Origin: Paludibacter sp.
GTDB taxonomy: Bacteria; Bacteroidota; Bacteroidia; Bacteroidales; Paludibacteraceae
Assembly (NCBI GenBank): GCA_028705705.1
Contig: JAQWCZ010000140.1
Span: forward strand, 1-5,749
Length of the DNA: 5,749 nt
Reading direction: 5' to 3'
Below are positions 1 to 5,749 of this stretch, piece after piece (the first letter of the stretch is position 1; every line of letters starts with the position of its first letter). The translations under genes were made by a program, and so were the position numbers. Below the pieces are notes generated by a model that was not told where the DNA came from, searched no databases, and saw nothing but the letters and a program-made list of their open reading frames with translations.

Positions 1-1
1 C

Positions 2-18
2 CGACGCTCTTCCGATCT
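2..18 (+). other. Illumina adapter remnant (sequencing artefact)
   Basis: CGACGCTCTTCCGATCT is identical over 17 bases to the 3' end of the Illumina read-1 (TruSeq universal) adapter. Base 1 (c) does not continue the match, since the adapter has A there. Genomic sequence begins at about position 19, inside xseA, whose reading frame is biologically sensible only up to that point. The sequence is therefore untrimmed and this edge is an assembly end, not a natural gene end. Confidence 0.95.
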
Positions 19-440
19 ATTTCCATCACCCCGTCTTTTTCCAACTGCCGGATGATTTCCTGACGTCTTTTAGCCAGTTCTCCGAGGGTATAGGTAGGGT
101 CAATGTCCCGGATGTTCAGGCTTAAACCAAACACATCATGAAAATCAACGGTGACTGAAACCAATACTTTGATGCCAGCATGCAATTGTTGACCGGTACT
201 GCTTTCGAAGTAGGGCTTCAGCATGCGGTAGGTGTTTGCCCAGATGTTAGCTTTTATTTTGGCAATTAGCGTGTCGGTGTCCGGATCTTTTTCAATGAAT
301 TCGAGATAACAATGTCCGTTGGAAGCTTCACGAAGCTCGCTTATTTCTGCTCTAATCCAGACCGGGGACTCAAAATTAACTTTGATAACCTGGTTGATAA
401 AACGCGTGAGTTGGGATAAGCTATATGTTTCTTTTTCCAT
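19..440 (-). CDS. xseA: Exodeoxyribonuclease VII large subunit, N-terminal part (3' end missing)
   Basis: XseA is the catalytic large subunit of exonuclease VII, a cytoplasmic enzyme that degrades single-stranded DNA from either end and acts in repair. The ATG at 440-438 opens a frame of 140 codons that reaches the adapter. Residues 6-110 form the N-terminal OB-fold that binds single-stranded DNA: YSLSQLTRFINQVIK, then PVWIRAEISELREASNGHCY, then a KIKANIW strand, ending in FGLSLNIRDIDP at 104-115. Residues 118-140 (TLGELAKRRQEIIRQLEKDG) begin the catalytic domain, as in other XseA proteins. Family members are about 400-450 residues, so roughly the last two thirds are lost. The start is 11 bp after the stop of the upstream protease gene with no promoter between, so the two are probably co-transcribed. 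There is no Shine-Dalgarno site. xseB, often downstream, would lie beyond the edge. Confidence 0.93.
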
Positions 441-451
441 TGAATATTTGC

Positions 452-2149
452 TTAAGGAATCAAAATTTTCGATACTTGTGAATATCCCTGATAACGTATC
501 CGAGCCAGGTAAAATCCGGCTGGCAGGTAGCTGACATTCACGGCATCCACCATATCAGAAAGTAATTGTTGGTGGATAATTTTCCCCGTGGGTGTAATAA
601 TTTGAAAAAACAGCCCCTGAGTTTCAAACGCAGGTTGTTTCATTATTCTGACTTCTCCTGTTTCTGCCAGATATTTCAGTTTGACAGGGAACTCAGTCTG
701 AAGTTCACGTCGGTTATTTGTTACTGTTTGATGCAATACATGTTGAAAATCCGGAATCCCATAGCCGTATTGATTGTCAGGAGAATTGAAGCGGTCTGCC
801 GAATTGATGATGTGTTGTCTGATTAGGTCAACACGGTATGATTGTGGTAGTTGCTCCATGCAATATTGCAAATAACAGGCTGTTAATCCGGCCATGATGG
901 GAGAGGAGTAGGAGGTTCCGTTGCCATTAAAAACAAGGTTGCCGTTTAAGTCAACTAATGTTGTTCCCCAACCGGTGGCGCAGACTTCCGGCTTGATTCT
1001 GCTGTCGGCAGTGGGACCAAACGATGAGAATGCGGCAATTGTCCCGCTGGTATTCACTGCCCCCACTGTCAGGATGCCATCCGCATCAGCCGGTGAACTG
1101 ATGTATTTCCATGTTTTATTGCCATCGTTTCCGGCGCTGGTACAAACAATAATACCCTTCCGGGAAGCAAGATAAGCGGCACGGCTAGCCCTCGACACCT
1201 GTCCGTTCATATCAGCATAGGTGAAATTCATGCTTGCATCATCGAATTGGGTATATCCCAATGATGAATTCACCACATCAACGCCCAGACTGTCTGCAAA
1301 TTCCAGTCCCCTGACCCAGAAATCCACTTCGAACATATACTCAGTAGGCACATATTCTGTTTGTATTAACCAGTAAGAAGCATGGGGTGCCACACCTACA
1401 AATTGTCCGGGCAGATTCCCTGCCATAATCGACAACACATTCGCGCCATGTGTATCCTCCTGATAGACATTAACCGATGGGTCAATGATACTCTTAATGC
1501 CTGATAATCTGTTTTGAATCCGTAAACTGTCGAAAGCCGGGTTGGTGTCCACGTTTCTGAAACCCGCATCCAATACCCCGATGAGGATGTTTTTACCTGT
1601 ATAACCCGCGTCGTGCAATGCTTTTCCGTTTAATTGATTTAGTTGTGCAGCGGCATATCCGTATTCCAATTCATATACAGGTTCAACATCATGTTCAAAT
1701 TCTTGCGCATCCTCCGGATCCATGCGTTTTGTGCGCAGTGCCGGTACCGGTTGCACTGTCAGTATTTTACCGGTATAGTAAACTTGCTGAACGAATGAGA
1801 GGGGGCGAATGAGCCCCATCAGCGATGAATCTGTTGTTTGCACGGTAATCCCGTTCATCCATTTACTCGCGGAATGAAAAAATACTCCCTGATTGACAAC
1901 CTGACTGATGTAACTCGTGTTAACCGGGAAATCCGTGGAGTCAATTGCAATCTGTTGTTCACTTCTTCTTTGAATAGATCTTGAACTCAGATATGCAGCG
2001 GGATTATCAAGGGAATAGGGCGTGTTGTTTTTATCTTTAAACTGAACGAAAAAGTAGTAAGAATCAGCAAACAGAAAGTTTGTGAAACAAAGTAAGATCA
2101 GCGAAATAGCTACAGGATATATATGTTTGAAAAATCTCTTCTGTTGCAT
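452..2149 (-). CDS. Secreted S8 (subtilisin-like) serine protease with a T9SS C-terminal sorting domain
   Basis: A 565-residue subtilase that should be exported and released or anchored at the cell surface by type IX secretion. Residues 1-28 are a signal peptide: basic start (MQQKRFFKH), hydrophobic core, cleavage near LFA/DS. Residues 30-140 resemble the N-terminal extension of Bacteroidota subtilases (TPYSLDNPAAYLSSRSIQRR). The catalytic triad is Asp194 (GVLDAGF), His234 (DTHGANV) and Ser413 (GTSYSSP), with oxyanion Asn341 (SAGND); all are intact. Residues from about 487 form a type A sorting domain with the typical YLPAGFYLARI strand (541-551) and a short KILIP end. The final proline is unusual, as these tails usually end in a basic or aliphatic residue. 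A frame also opens from an ATG at 2230, but the promoter at 2170-2200 lies downstream of it and the signal peptide starts at 2149, so 2149 is preferred. Its substrate cannot be told. First gene of an apparent operon with xseA. Confidence 0.93.
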   Translation of the reverse strand: MQQKRFFKHIYPVAISLILLCFTNFLFADSYYFFVQFKDKNNTPYSLDNPAAYLSSRSIQRRSEQQIAIDSTDFPVNTSYISQVVNQGVFFHSASKWMNGITVQTTDSSLMGLIRPLSFVQQVYYTGKILTVQPVPALRTKRMDPEDAQEFEHDVEPVYELEYGYAAAQLNQLNGKALHDAGYTGKNILIGVLDAGFRNVDTNPAFDSLRIQNRLSGIKSIIDPSVNVYQEDTHGANVLSIMAGNLPGQFVGVAPHASYWLIQTEYVPTEYMFEVDFWVRGLEFADSLGVDVVNSSLGYTQFDDASMNFTYADMNGQVSRASRAAYLASRKGIIVCTSAGNDGNKTWKYISSPADADGILTVGAVNTSGTIAAFSSFGPTADSRIKPEVCATGWGTTLVDLNGNLVFNGNGTSYSSPIMAGLTACYLQYCMEQLPQSYRVDLIRQHIINSADRFNSPDNQYGYGIPDFQHVLHQTVTNNRRELQTEFPVKLKYLAETGEVRIMKQPAFETQGLFFQIITPTGKIIHQQLLSDMVDAVNVSYLPAGFYLARIRYQGYSQVSKILIP

Positions 2150-2169
2150 GCCGTTAAAAATAATACGTG

Positions 2170-2200
2170 CAAATATACAATAATTGAATTGTGAAATCAA
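2170..2200 (-). promoter_or_regulatory. Bacteroidota-type promoter for the protease-xseA unit
   Basis: Read on the minus strand, TATATTTG (2177-2170) matches the -7 consensus TAnnTTTG. A TTG (2200-2198) lies 20 bp upstream as the -33 element. Transcription would start near 2163, leaving a leader of about 14 nt before the ATG at 2149. This supports the shorter protein start. Inferred from consensus and spacing only. Confidence 0.7.
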
Positions 2201-2242
2201 TAAAAATCTAATTTTGTTGGAATGGATCAATTTATTCTGTTG

Positions 2243-2282
2243 TTTTCAAAAAACAATCTTGAAAATTGCTTTTTCAAAAAAC
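2243..2282. repeat. 12-bp direct repeat with an inverted half-site between, possible operator
   Basis: TTTTCAAAAAAC occurs identically at 2243-2254 and 2271-2282, 28 bp apart. TTGAAAA at 2259-2265, the inverse of TTTTCAA, lies between them. The three TTTTCAA half-sites thus alternate in orientation around the -33 element (2266-2268) of the ATPase promoter, a place suited to a repressor or activator. The sequence is A/T-rich and low in complexity, so chance is a real alternative. No regulator is encoded nearby. Confidence 0.35.
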
Positions 2283-2297
2283 TATTTTGTATCTTTG
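2266..2297 (+). promoter_or_regulatory. Bacteroidota-type promoter for the AAA+ ATPase gene
   Basis: TTG at 2266-2268 and TATCTTTG at 2290-2297 (consensus TAnnTTTG) are separated by 21 bp, as expected for the housekeeping sigma factor of this phylum. Transcription would begin near 2304, leaving a leader of about 36 nt. It diverges from the protease promoter, with the two -33 elements about 65 bp apart. Confidence 0.7.
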
Positions 2298-2339
2298 TTC
2301 TGTGTAAATAACATTTGTCGGGTTTAAAATGAAATTATC

Positions 2340-3527
2340 ATGAAAGATCGTCTCTTGAATATATCTGAAAAACAAAAAAATAAGGTAGAAACAAAATTTG
2401 TACGTTATTTATATGATGAAATTGATTGGAGTCAATCACTGATTTTAATTAAGGGTGCAAGGGGTACTGGTAAAACAACACTGTTATTACAACGTTTTCG
2501 AAAGTATCCTGAGAGTGCTGTTTATTTAAGTTTAGATGATTTTTATTTTGAGTCAAACCGATTGTTGCTTTTTATAGAACAACTATACAGTCAGGGTTTA
2601 ACTACTTTTTATTTGGATGAGGTACATCAATATCAGCATTGGTCTAAGGATTTTAAAAATATCTATGATAATTATCCAGACATAAGGATTATTGCAACGG
2701 GATCATCCGCTTTACAGATAGACAAAGGAATTGCAGATTTATCCCGAAGAATGACAGTATATAATTTATATGGGTTGTCCTTTAGAGAGTTTATTGAATA
2801 TGAATATGGGGTCTCTTTCCCGTCTTTTTCTTTAAAATCTTTGTTGGAAGGACATGAAGAGTATAGTATGCAAATTAATGATTTGATTGACCCTTTGAGT
2901 CATTTTGAGGAGTATTTAAAGTTCGGATATTATCCTTTTTATAAAACTGAACGAAAGTTTTATCATCAAAAACTGCAACAGACAATTCAGTTGACTTTAG
3001 ATATTGATTTGCCATCAGTTGAAAATTTGAACTTTTCAACTATTAGAGGATTGAAAAATTTACTTTTCATTTTAAGTCAGATTGTACCCTATACACCAAA
3101 TATACAAGCTCTAGCCGAAAAGATGGGTAGTCAACGTAATTTTGTGCTCAAGGCATTAGACTTAATGGAACGGAGTAGTATTTTGAGTTTATTGAGAAGT
3201 GAAAACAAGGGTATCAGTTATCTGCAAAAACCGGAAAAAATATATTTAGATAATCCCAATCTTTTTTATGTGTTTAATGTTGATTCTCCAAACAAAGGAA
3301 GTTTAAGAGAAGCCTTCTTTTTCAATCAGTTGAGAGTTAAACATGATATAACAGCCTCTAAATATGGTGATTTTTTGGTTGATCAGACTTTTGTTTTTGA
3401 AATTGGAGGAGCAGCAAAAACTAATAAGCAAATTAGTGGAATTCCATCGGCTTATATTGCAGCAGATGAATTGAAATATGGGAGTCGGCATAAAATCCCT
3501 TTATGGCTGTTTGGGTTTTTATATTGA
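2340..3527 (+). CDS. AAA+ ATPase of the AAA_14/DUF4143 type
   Basis: A 395-residue protein with a P-loop ATPase half and a C-terminal DUF4143-like half. This family is common in Bacteroidota and archaea; its cellular role is not established. Visible motifs are Walker A GARGTGKTT (39-47, Lys45), Walker B FYLDE (90-94), sensor-1 ATGSS (119-123) and an arginine pair SRR (135-137). Residues 185-310 form a helical region with a probable winged-helix segment (IQALAEKMGSQRNFVLKALD, 255-274). The end resembles the PD-(D/E)XK-like fold of DUF4143: DFLVD (344-348), FEIGGAAK (353-360), then QISGIPSAYIA and IPLWLFGFLY. By memory of relatives, the usual form is FEVGGKNK, so the first lysine appears replaced by Ala358. 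Length is normal and the frame intact. Base composition is much lower in G+C (sampled lines 28-32%) than in the protease or recQ (42-60%), suggesting acquisition by transfer. It is transcribed alone from its own promoter. No toxin, antitoxin or transposase lies beside it. Confidence 0.88.
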   Translation: MKDRLLNISEKQKNKVETKFVRYLYDEIDWSQSLILIKGARGTGKTTLLLQRFRKYPESAVYLSLDDFYFESNRLLLFIEQLYSQGLTTFYLDEVHQYQHWSKDFKNIYDNYPDIRIIATGSSALQIDKGIADLSRRMTVYNLYGLSFREFIEYEYGVSFPSFSLKSLLEGHEEYSMQINDLIDPLSHFEEYLKFGYYPFYKTERKFYHQKLQQTIQLTLDIDLPSVENLNFSTIRGLKNLLFILSQIVPYTPNIQALAEKMGSQRNFVLKALDLMERSSILSLLRSENKGISYLQKPEKIYLDNPNLFYVFNVDSPNKGSLREAFFFNQLRVKHDITASKYGDFLVDQTFVFEIGGAAKTNKQISGIPSAYIAADELKYGSRHKIPLWLFGFLY

Positions 3528-3620
3528 GTGAGTTAAAGAGTTAATGATAAATAATAATGGATATCATAAACTTTTTAGTGAAGATGTTGTTATTCAATTA
3601 AATAATTAAAATAATACAAT

Positions 3621-3653
3621 AGACCTGTCAGGTTTTTAAAACCTGACAGGTCT
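3621..3653. repeat. Perfect 33-bp palindrome (16-bp arms, 1-nt centre), probable dispersed repeat
   Basis: The arm AGACCTGTCAGGTTTT is followed by one T and its exact complement AAAACCTGACAGGTCT. From memory, palindromes with the core ACCTGACAGGT are scattered between genes in many Bacteroidota genomes, so this is probably one copy of a REP- or MITE-like repeat; I cannot count copies here. It sits 93 bp after the ATPase stop and 30 bp before the next start. As RNA it would form a very stable hairpin and might block read-through or 3' decay. It lacks a T-tract after the stem, so it is not a typical intrinsic terminator. The rest of 3528-3683 is A/T-rich and shows no gene or clear promoter. Confidence 0.85.
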
Positions 3654-3683
3654 GGTCAATTAAAAATAAAAAAAATAAACAAT

Positions 3684-3863
3684 ATGGCAGACGATCCGGT
3701 AATATGTACCTGCCTCGATTTAACAAGAAACGACATAATCGAGGCGATAAACCAATATGGATGTAAAACAACAGATGATGTGGCAGATGCGATTGAAGCA
3801 GGCGCTGTGTGCGGGAGTTGTATAGATGATATACAGGAGATTCTCGACGAAGTCAATAGTTGA
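3684..3863 (+). CDS. Small BFD-like [2Fe-2S]-binding protein (bacterioferritin-associated ferredoxin family)
   Basis: A complete 59-residue protein that is essentially a single BFD-type domain. Four cysteines have the family spacing C-x-C-x32-C-x2-C: Cys8 and Cys10 (VICTCLDLTR), then Cys43 and Cys46 (AGAVCGSCIDDI). In known members these bind one [2Fe-2S] cluster. Between them lies the expected helix-turn pattern (DIIEAINQYGCKTTDDVADAI). Similar domains occur alone in Bfd, which helps release iron from bacterioferritin, and within NifU and nitrite reductases. Which partner this one serves is not shown; no ferritin, NifU or reductase gene is in the window. It is very acidic (14 Asp/Glu against one Lys and one Arg). 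The ATG is preceded by an A-rich stretch (3662-3682) and no Shine-Dalgarno site. I found no clear promoter; it may be read through from the ATPase gene. A strong terminator follows 17 bp after the stop, so it is separate from recQ. Confidence 0.88.
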   Translation: MADDPVICTCLDLTRNDIIEAINQYGCKTTDDVADAIEAGAVCGSCIDDIQEILDEVNS

Positions 3864-3880
3864 TTTACACCATTAAACAT

Positions 3881-3928
3881 ACGTGCGGATGTGTTTCAAA
3901 AATGAAATCATCCGCACGTTTTATTTTT
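3881..3928 (+). terminator. Intrinsic terminator after the [2Fe-2S] protein gene
   Basis: An 11-bp perfect stem, ACGTGCGGATG (3881-3891) with CATCCGCACGT (3909-3919), is G/C-rich at its base. Inside it a further TTTCA/TGAAA pairing closes an AAAA loop. A T-tract TTTTATTTTT (3919-3928) follows directly on the plus strand. This has all parts of a Rho-independent terminator and ends transcription before recQ. Confidence 0.9.
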
Positions 3929-3957
3929 GTGCATTTGGCGGCGTTTCACTACATTTG
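3926..3957 (+). promoter_or_regulatory. Bacteroidota-type promoter for recQ, overlapping the terminator
   Basis: TTTG at 3926-3929 (-33) and TACATTTG at 3950-3957 (-7, consensus TAnnTTTG) are 20 bp apart. Transcription would start near 3964, giving a leader of only about 12 nt before the ATG at 3976. The -33 element is built from the last bases of the preceding terminator's T-tract. Confidence 0.75.
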
Positions 3958-3975
3958 TGCCACTAACGCCAACGC

Positions 3976-5749
3976 ATGCAACAATACCTCGACATACTCA
4001 AACAATACTGGGGCTACGACCAATTTCGGCCGTTACAGGGCGATATTATTCAAAGCATAGCGGACAGGAAAGATACGCTCGGACTGATGCCCACGGGTGG
4101 AGGTAAGTCGCTGACTTTTCAGGTGCCAGCACTGGCAATGGAGGGTGTTTGTATCGTGGTTACGCCTTTGATCGCGTTAATGAAAGATCAGGTGGAGAAC
4201 CTAAAAAAAAGAAATATCTCTGCATCTGCGATTTATACAGGCATGTCGAAGGCGGACATCTTACTTACTTTAGATAATTGTGTATTCGAGGCCTATAAGT
4301 TTTTGTATGTTTCTCCCGAACGTCTGGCAACACCCATTTTTATAGAGAAAATCAAACAGACCAAAGTCTGCCTCATCGCGGTAGATGAATCGCATTGTAT
4401 TTCACAATGGGGATATGATTTTCGTCCTTCTTACCTGAAAATAGCGGATATCCGGGAGGTTATACCCGATGCACCTGTGTTGGCGCTGACCGCTACTGCA
4501 ACCCCTGAAGTCGTGGATGATATTCAGGAGAAACTGCATTTTAAAGCCAAGAATGTTTTCAGAAAAAGTTTTTTGCGCACGAACCTGGCTTATATCGTCA
4601 GAACGACTGAAAACAAGGATGAACAACTGTTGAATATTCTCCGGAAAGTGCCGGGAACATCTGTTGTGTATGTGCGCAATCGTAAAAAGACAAAAGAAGT
4701 AGCTGATTTTCTCGTGCAAAACGGCATCAGTGCCGAACATTTTCATGCCGGACTGAAAAATGAAACCAAAGATGCCAGACAGCAGCGTTGGAAAAACGAT
4801 GAAACGAGGGTGATAGTTTCGACCAATGCATTCGGGATGGGGATTGATAAACCGGAAGTACGTTCGGTGGTGCATCTTGATTTGCCGGATTCTTTAGAAG
4901 CTTATTTTCAGGAAGCAGGCAGGGCCGGTCGCGATGAGAAAAAGGCTTATGCCGTGGTGCTTTTCAATAACAGCGATGTGACCAAAATGAGCAAAAGGGT
5001 AGCCGATACTTTTCCGGAAAAGGACATGGTGCGCAAAGTATATAAAGCCCTTGGTGATTATTATGAGATTGCTGAAGGCTACGGATTAGATGCGGTATTC
5101 CCGTTCGATCTGGCTGATTTTTGCACGAAGTTTAAATTACCGATGCTGGTAGCGTATAATTCCCTGAAAATTCTACAACAAGCAGGGTATCTGGAGTTGA
5201 CTGACGAACAGGATAATACTTCCCGTGTACTGTTTACCGTTGGCAAGGAGGACTTGTATGTAATTCGTTTTACGCCGGAGCAGGATAAATTGATACATAT
5301 TTTGCTGCGCTCCTACACGGGTTTATTTACCGATCCGGCCTATATCAGTGAAGATATCATGGCTTCCCGGCTGGGTTGGAACAAAGATAAGGTATATCAG
5401 GAATTAGTTTTATTATCAAAGGAACATATCATACAGTATATTCCCCGCAAAAAAACGCCTTTTGTAAGTTTAGTGGTGGAAAGAGAGTCTCCCGATAGAT
5501 TAAATCTTGGCAAAGAAGCTTACGACGACCGGAAGGAGCGTTATATCAGCCGTGTAAAAAGTGTATTGGACTATGCAAATGAGCAAAATATTTGTCGCAG
5601 TCAGGTTTTATTAGCTTATTTCGGAGAGAAAAACACCAAACCCTGCGGACAGTGCGATATTTGCCTGAAGCATAAAGAGCAGCAGGTTACAGATGGAGAT
5701 TTTGATCAAATCAGGTTGGCCGTTTTATCTCAATTAAAACAAAAACCGA
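3976..5749 (+). CDS. recQ: ATP-dependent DNA helicase RecQ, short Bacteroidota type (3' end missing)
   Basis: RecQ is a 3'-to-5' superfamily 2 DNA helicase acting in recombination and fork repair. 591 codons are open with no stop before the edge. Helicase motifs are in order: motif 0 FRPLQ (17-21), Walker A PTGGGKS (39-45, Lys44), DESH box (137-140) plus CISQWGYDFRPSY, motif III LTATA (171-175), motif V STNAFGMGIDK (282-292), motif VI QEAGRAGRD (312-320, arginines 316 and 319). The box reads DESH rather than the usual DEAH. The zinc-binding cysteines C540, C557, C560, C563 (spacing C-x16-C-x2-C-x2-C) lie about 220 residues after motif VI, against roughly 60 in E. coli RecQ. The interval 325-535 appears helical/winged-helix-like. 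The start is fixed: an in-frame TAA lies at 3964-3966, and the next in-frame Met (38) is past motif 0. Few residues probably remain after 591. No HRDC domain is visible. Confidence 0.95.
   Translation, partial: MQQYLDILKQYWGYDQFRPLQGDIIQSIADRKDTLGLMPTGGGKSLTFQVPALAMEGVCIVVTPLIALMKDQVENLKKRNISASAIYTGMSKADILLTLDNCVFEAYKFLYVSPERLATPIFIEKIKQTKVCLIAVDESHCISQWGYDFRPSYLKIADIREVIPDAPVLALTATATPEVVDDIQEKLHFKAKNVFRKSFLRTNLAYIVRTTENKDEQLLNILRKVPGTSVVYVRNRKKTKEVADFLVQNGISAEHFHAGLKNETKDARQQRWKNDETRVIVSTNAFGMGIDKPEVRSVVHLDLPDSLEAYFQEAGRAGRDEKKAYAVVLFNNSDVTKMSKRVADTFPEKDMVRKVYKALGDYYEIAEGYGLDAVFPFDLADFCTKFKLPMLVAYNSLKILQQAGYLELTDEQDNTSRVLFTVGKEDLYVIRFTPEQDKLIHILLRSYTGLFTDPAYISEDIMASRLGWNKDKVYQELVLLSKEHIIQYIPRKKTPFVSLVVERESPDRLNLGKEAYDDRKERYISRVKSVLDYANEQNICRSQVLLAYFGEKNTKPCGQCDICLKHKEQQVTDGDFDQIRLAVLSQLKQKP

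Noticed and set aside
2150..2230. A 27-codon N-terminal extension of the protease from an upstream ATG at 2230.
   Set aside because: It lies across and upstream of the TTG/TAnnTTTG promoter, and would place an ordinary signal peptide internally; the start at 2149 fits better.
2329..2343. A 4-codon ORF (ATG AAA TTA TCA TGA) whose stop overlaps the ATPase start codon.
   Set aside because: ATG followed by an early stop is common in A/T-rich leaders; without a ribosome site or conservation there is no support for translational coupling.
3621..3653. The palindrome as an intrinsic terminator of the ATPase gene.
   Set aside because: The T and A runs are at the centre of the hairpin, not after it, and the stem is followed by TCTGGTCAAT; a repeat element is the better reading.
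2340..3863. A defence system or toxin-antitoxin pair formed by the ATPase and the small [2Fe-2S] protein.
   Set aside because: They are 156 bp apart with a palindrome between, differ in composition, and the small protein has a clear BFD cysteine pattern not linked to such systems.
3860..4060. A 66-codon plus-strand ORF across the terminator and recQ start.
   Set aside because: It is out of frame with recQ, spans the terminator hairpin and recQ promoter, and overlaps a well-supported gene.
4402..4875. A 157-codon minus-strand ORF inside recQ.
   Set aside because: It is fully antisense to helicase motifs of recQ and its translation shows no recognisable domain; it is a shadow.

Overview
The window looks like a short piece of a Bacteroidota genome, probably a whole draft contig or one end of one. 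Four independent signs support this. The secreted subtilase carries a C-terminal sorting tail of the type IX secretion kind, a system restricted to this phylum. Three promoters fit the Bacteroidota pattern TTG / 20-21 bp / TAnnTTTG instead of -35/-10 boxes. Starts are preceded by A/T-rich sequence rather than Shine-Dalgarno sites. The AAA+ ATPase belongs to a family that is abundant in this phylum. The first 18 bases are not biological: positions 2-18 match the end of the Illumina read-1 adapter exactly.

Layout. On the minus strand (19-2149) a promoter drives a secreted S8 protease (565 aa). It is followed after 11 bp by xseA, the large subunit of exodeoxyribonuclease VII, which is cut off by the adapter after 140 codons. 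On the plus strand, reading away from the same 190-bp intergenic region, a promoter drives a 395-aa AAA_14/DUF4143-type ATPase that is clearly more A+T-rich than its neighbours. A perfect 33-bp palindrome comes next. It is followed by a 59-aa BFD-like [2Fe-2S] protein gene, a strong intrinsic terminator, and a recQ helicase gene whose promoter overlaps the terminator's T-tract. recQ runs off the right edge after 591 codons.

How the genes relate. xseA and recQ are both DNA repair/recombination genes but sit in separate, divergent units, so no shared operon is implied. The protease and xseA appear co-transcribed without an obvious functional link. The ATPase has its own promoter and unusual base composition and looks like an inserted accessory gene. 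The ferredoxin-like gene is separated from recQ by the terminator. No stretch longer than 300 bases lacks a gene. I found no tRNA, rRNA, CRISPR array, insertion sequence or riboswitch. I see no clear new multi-gene system. The items most worth checking are the RecQ domain order, the dispersed-type palindrome, the orphan [2Fe-2S] protein and the low-GC ATPase.
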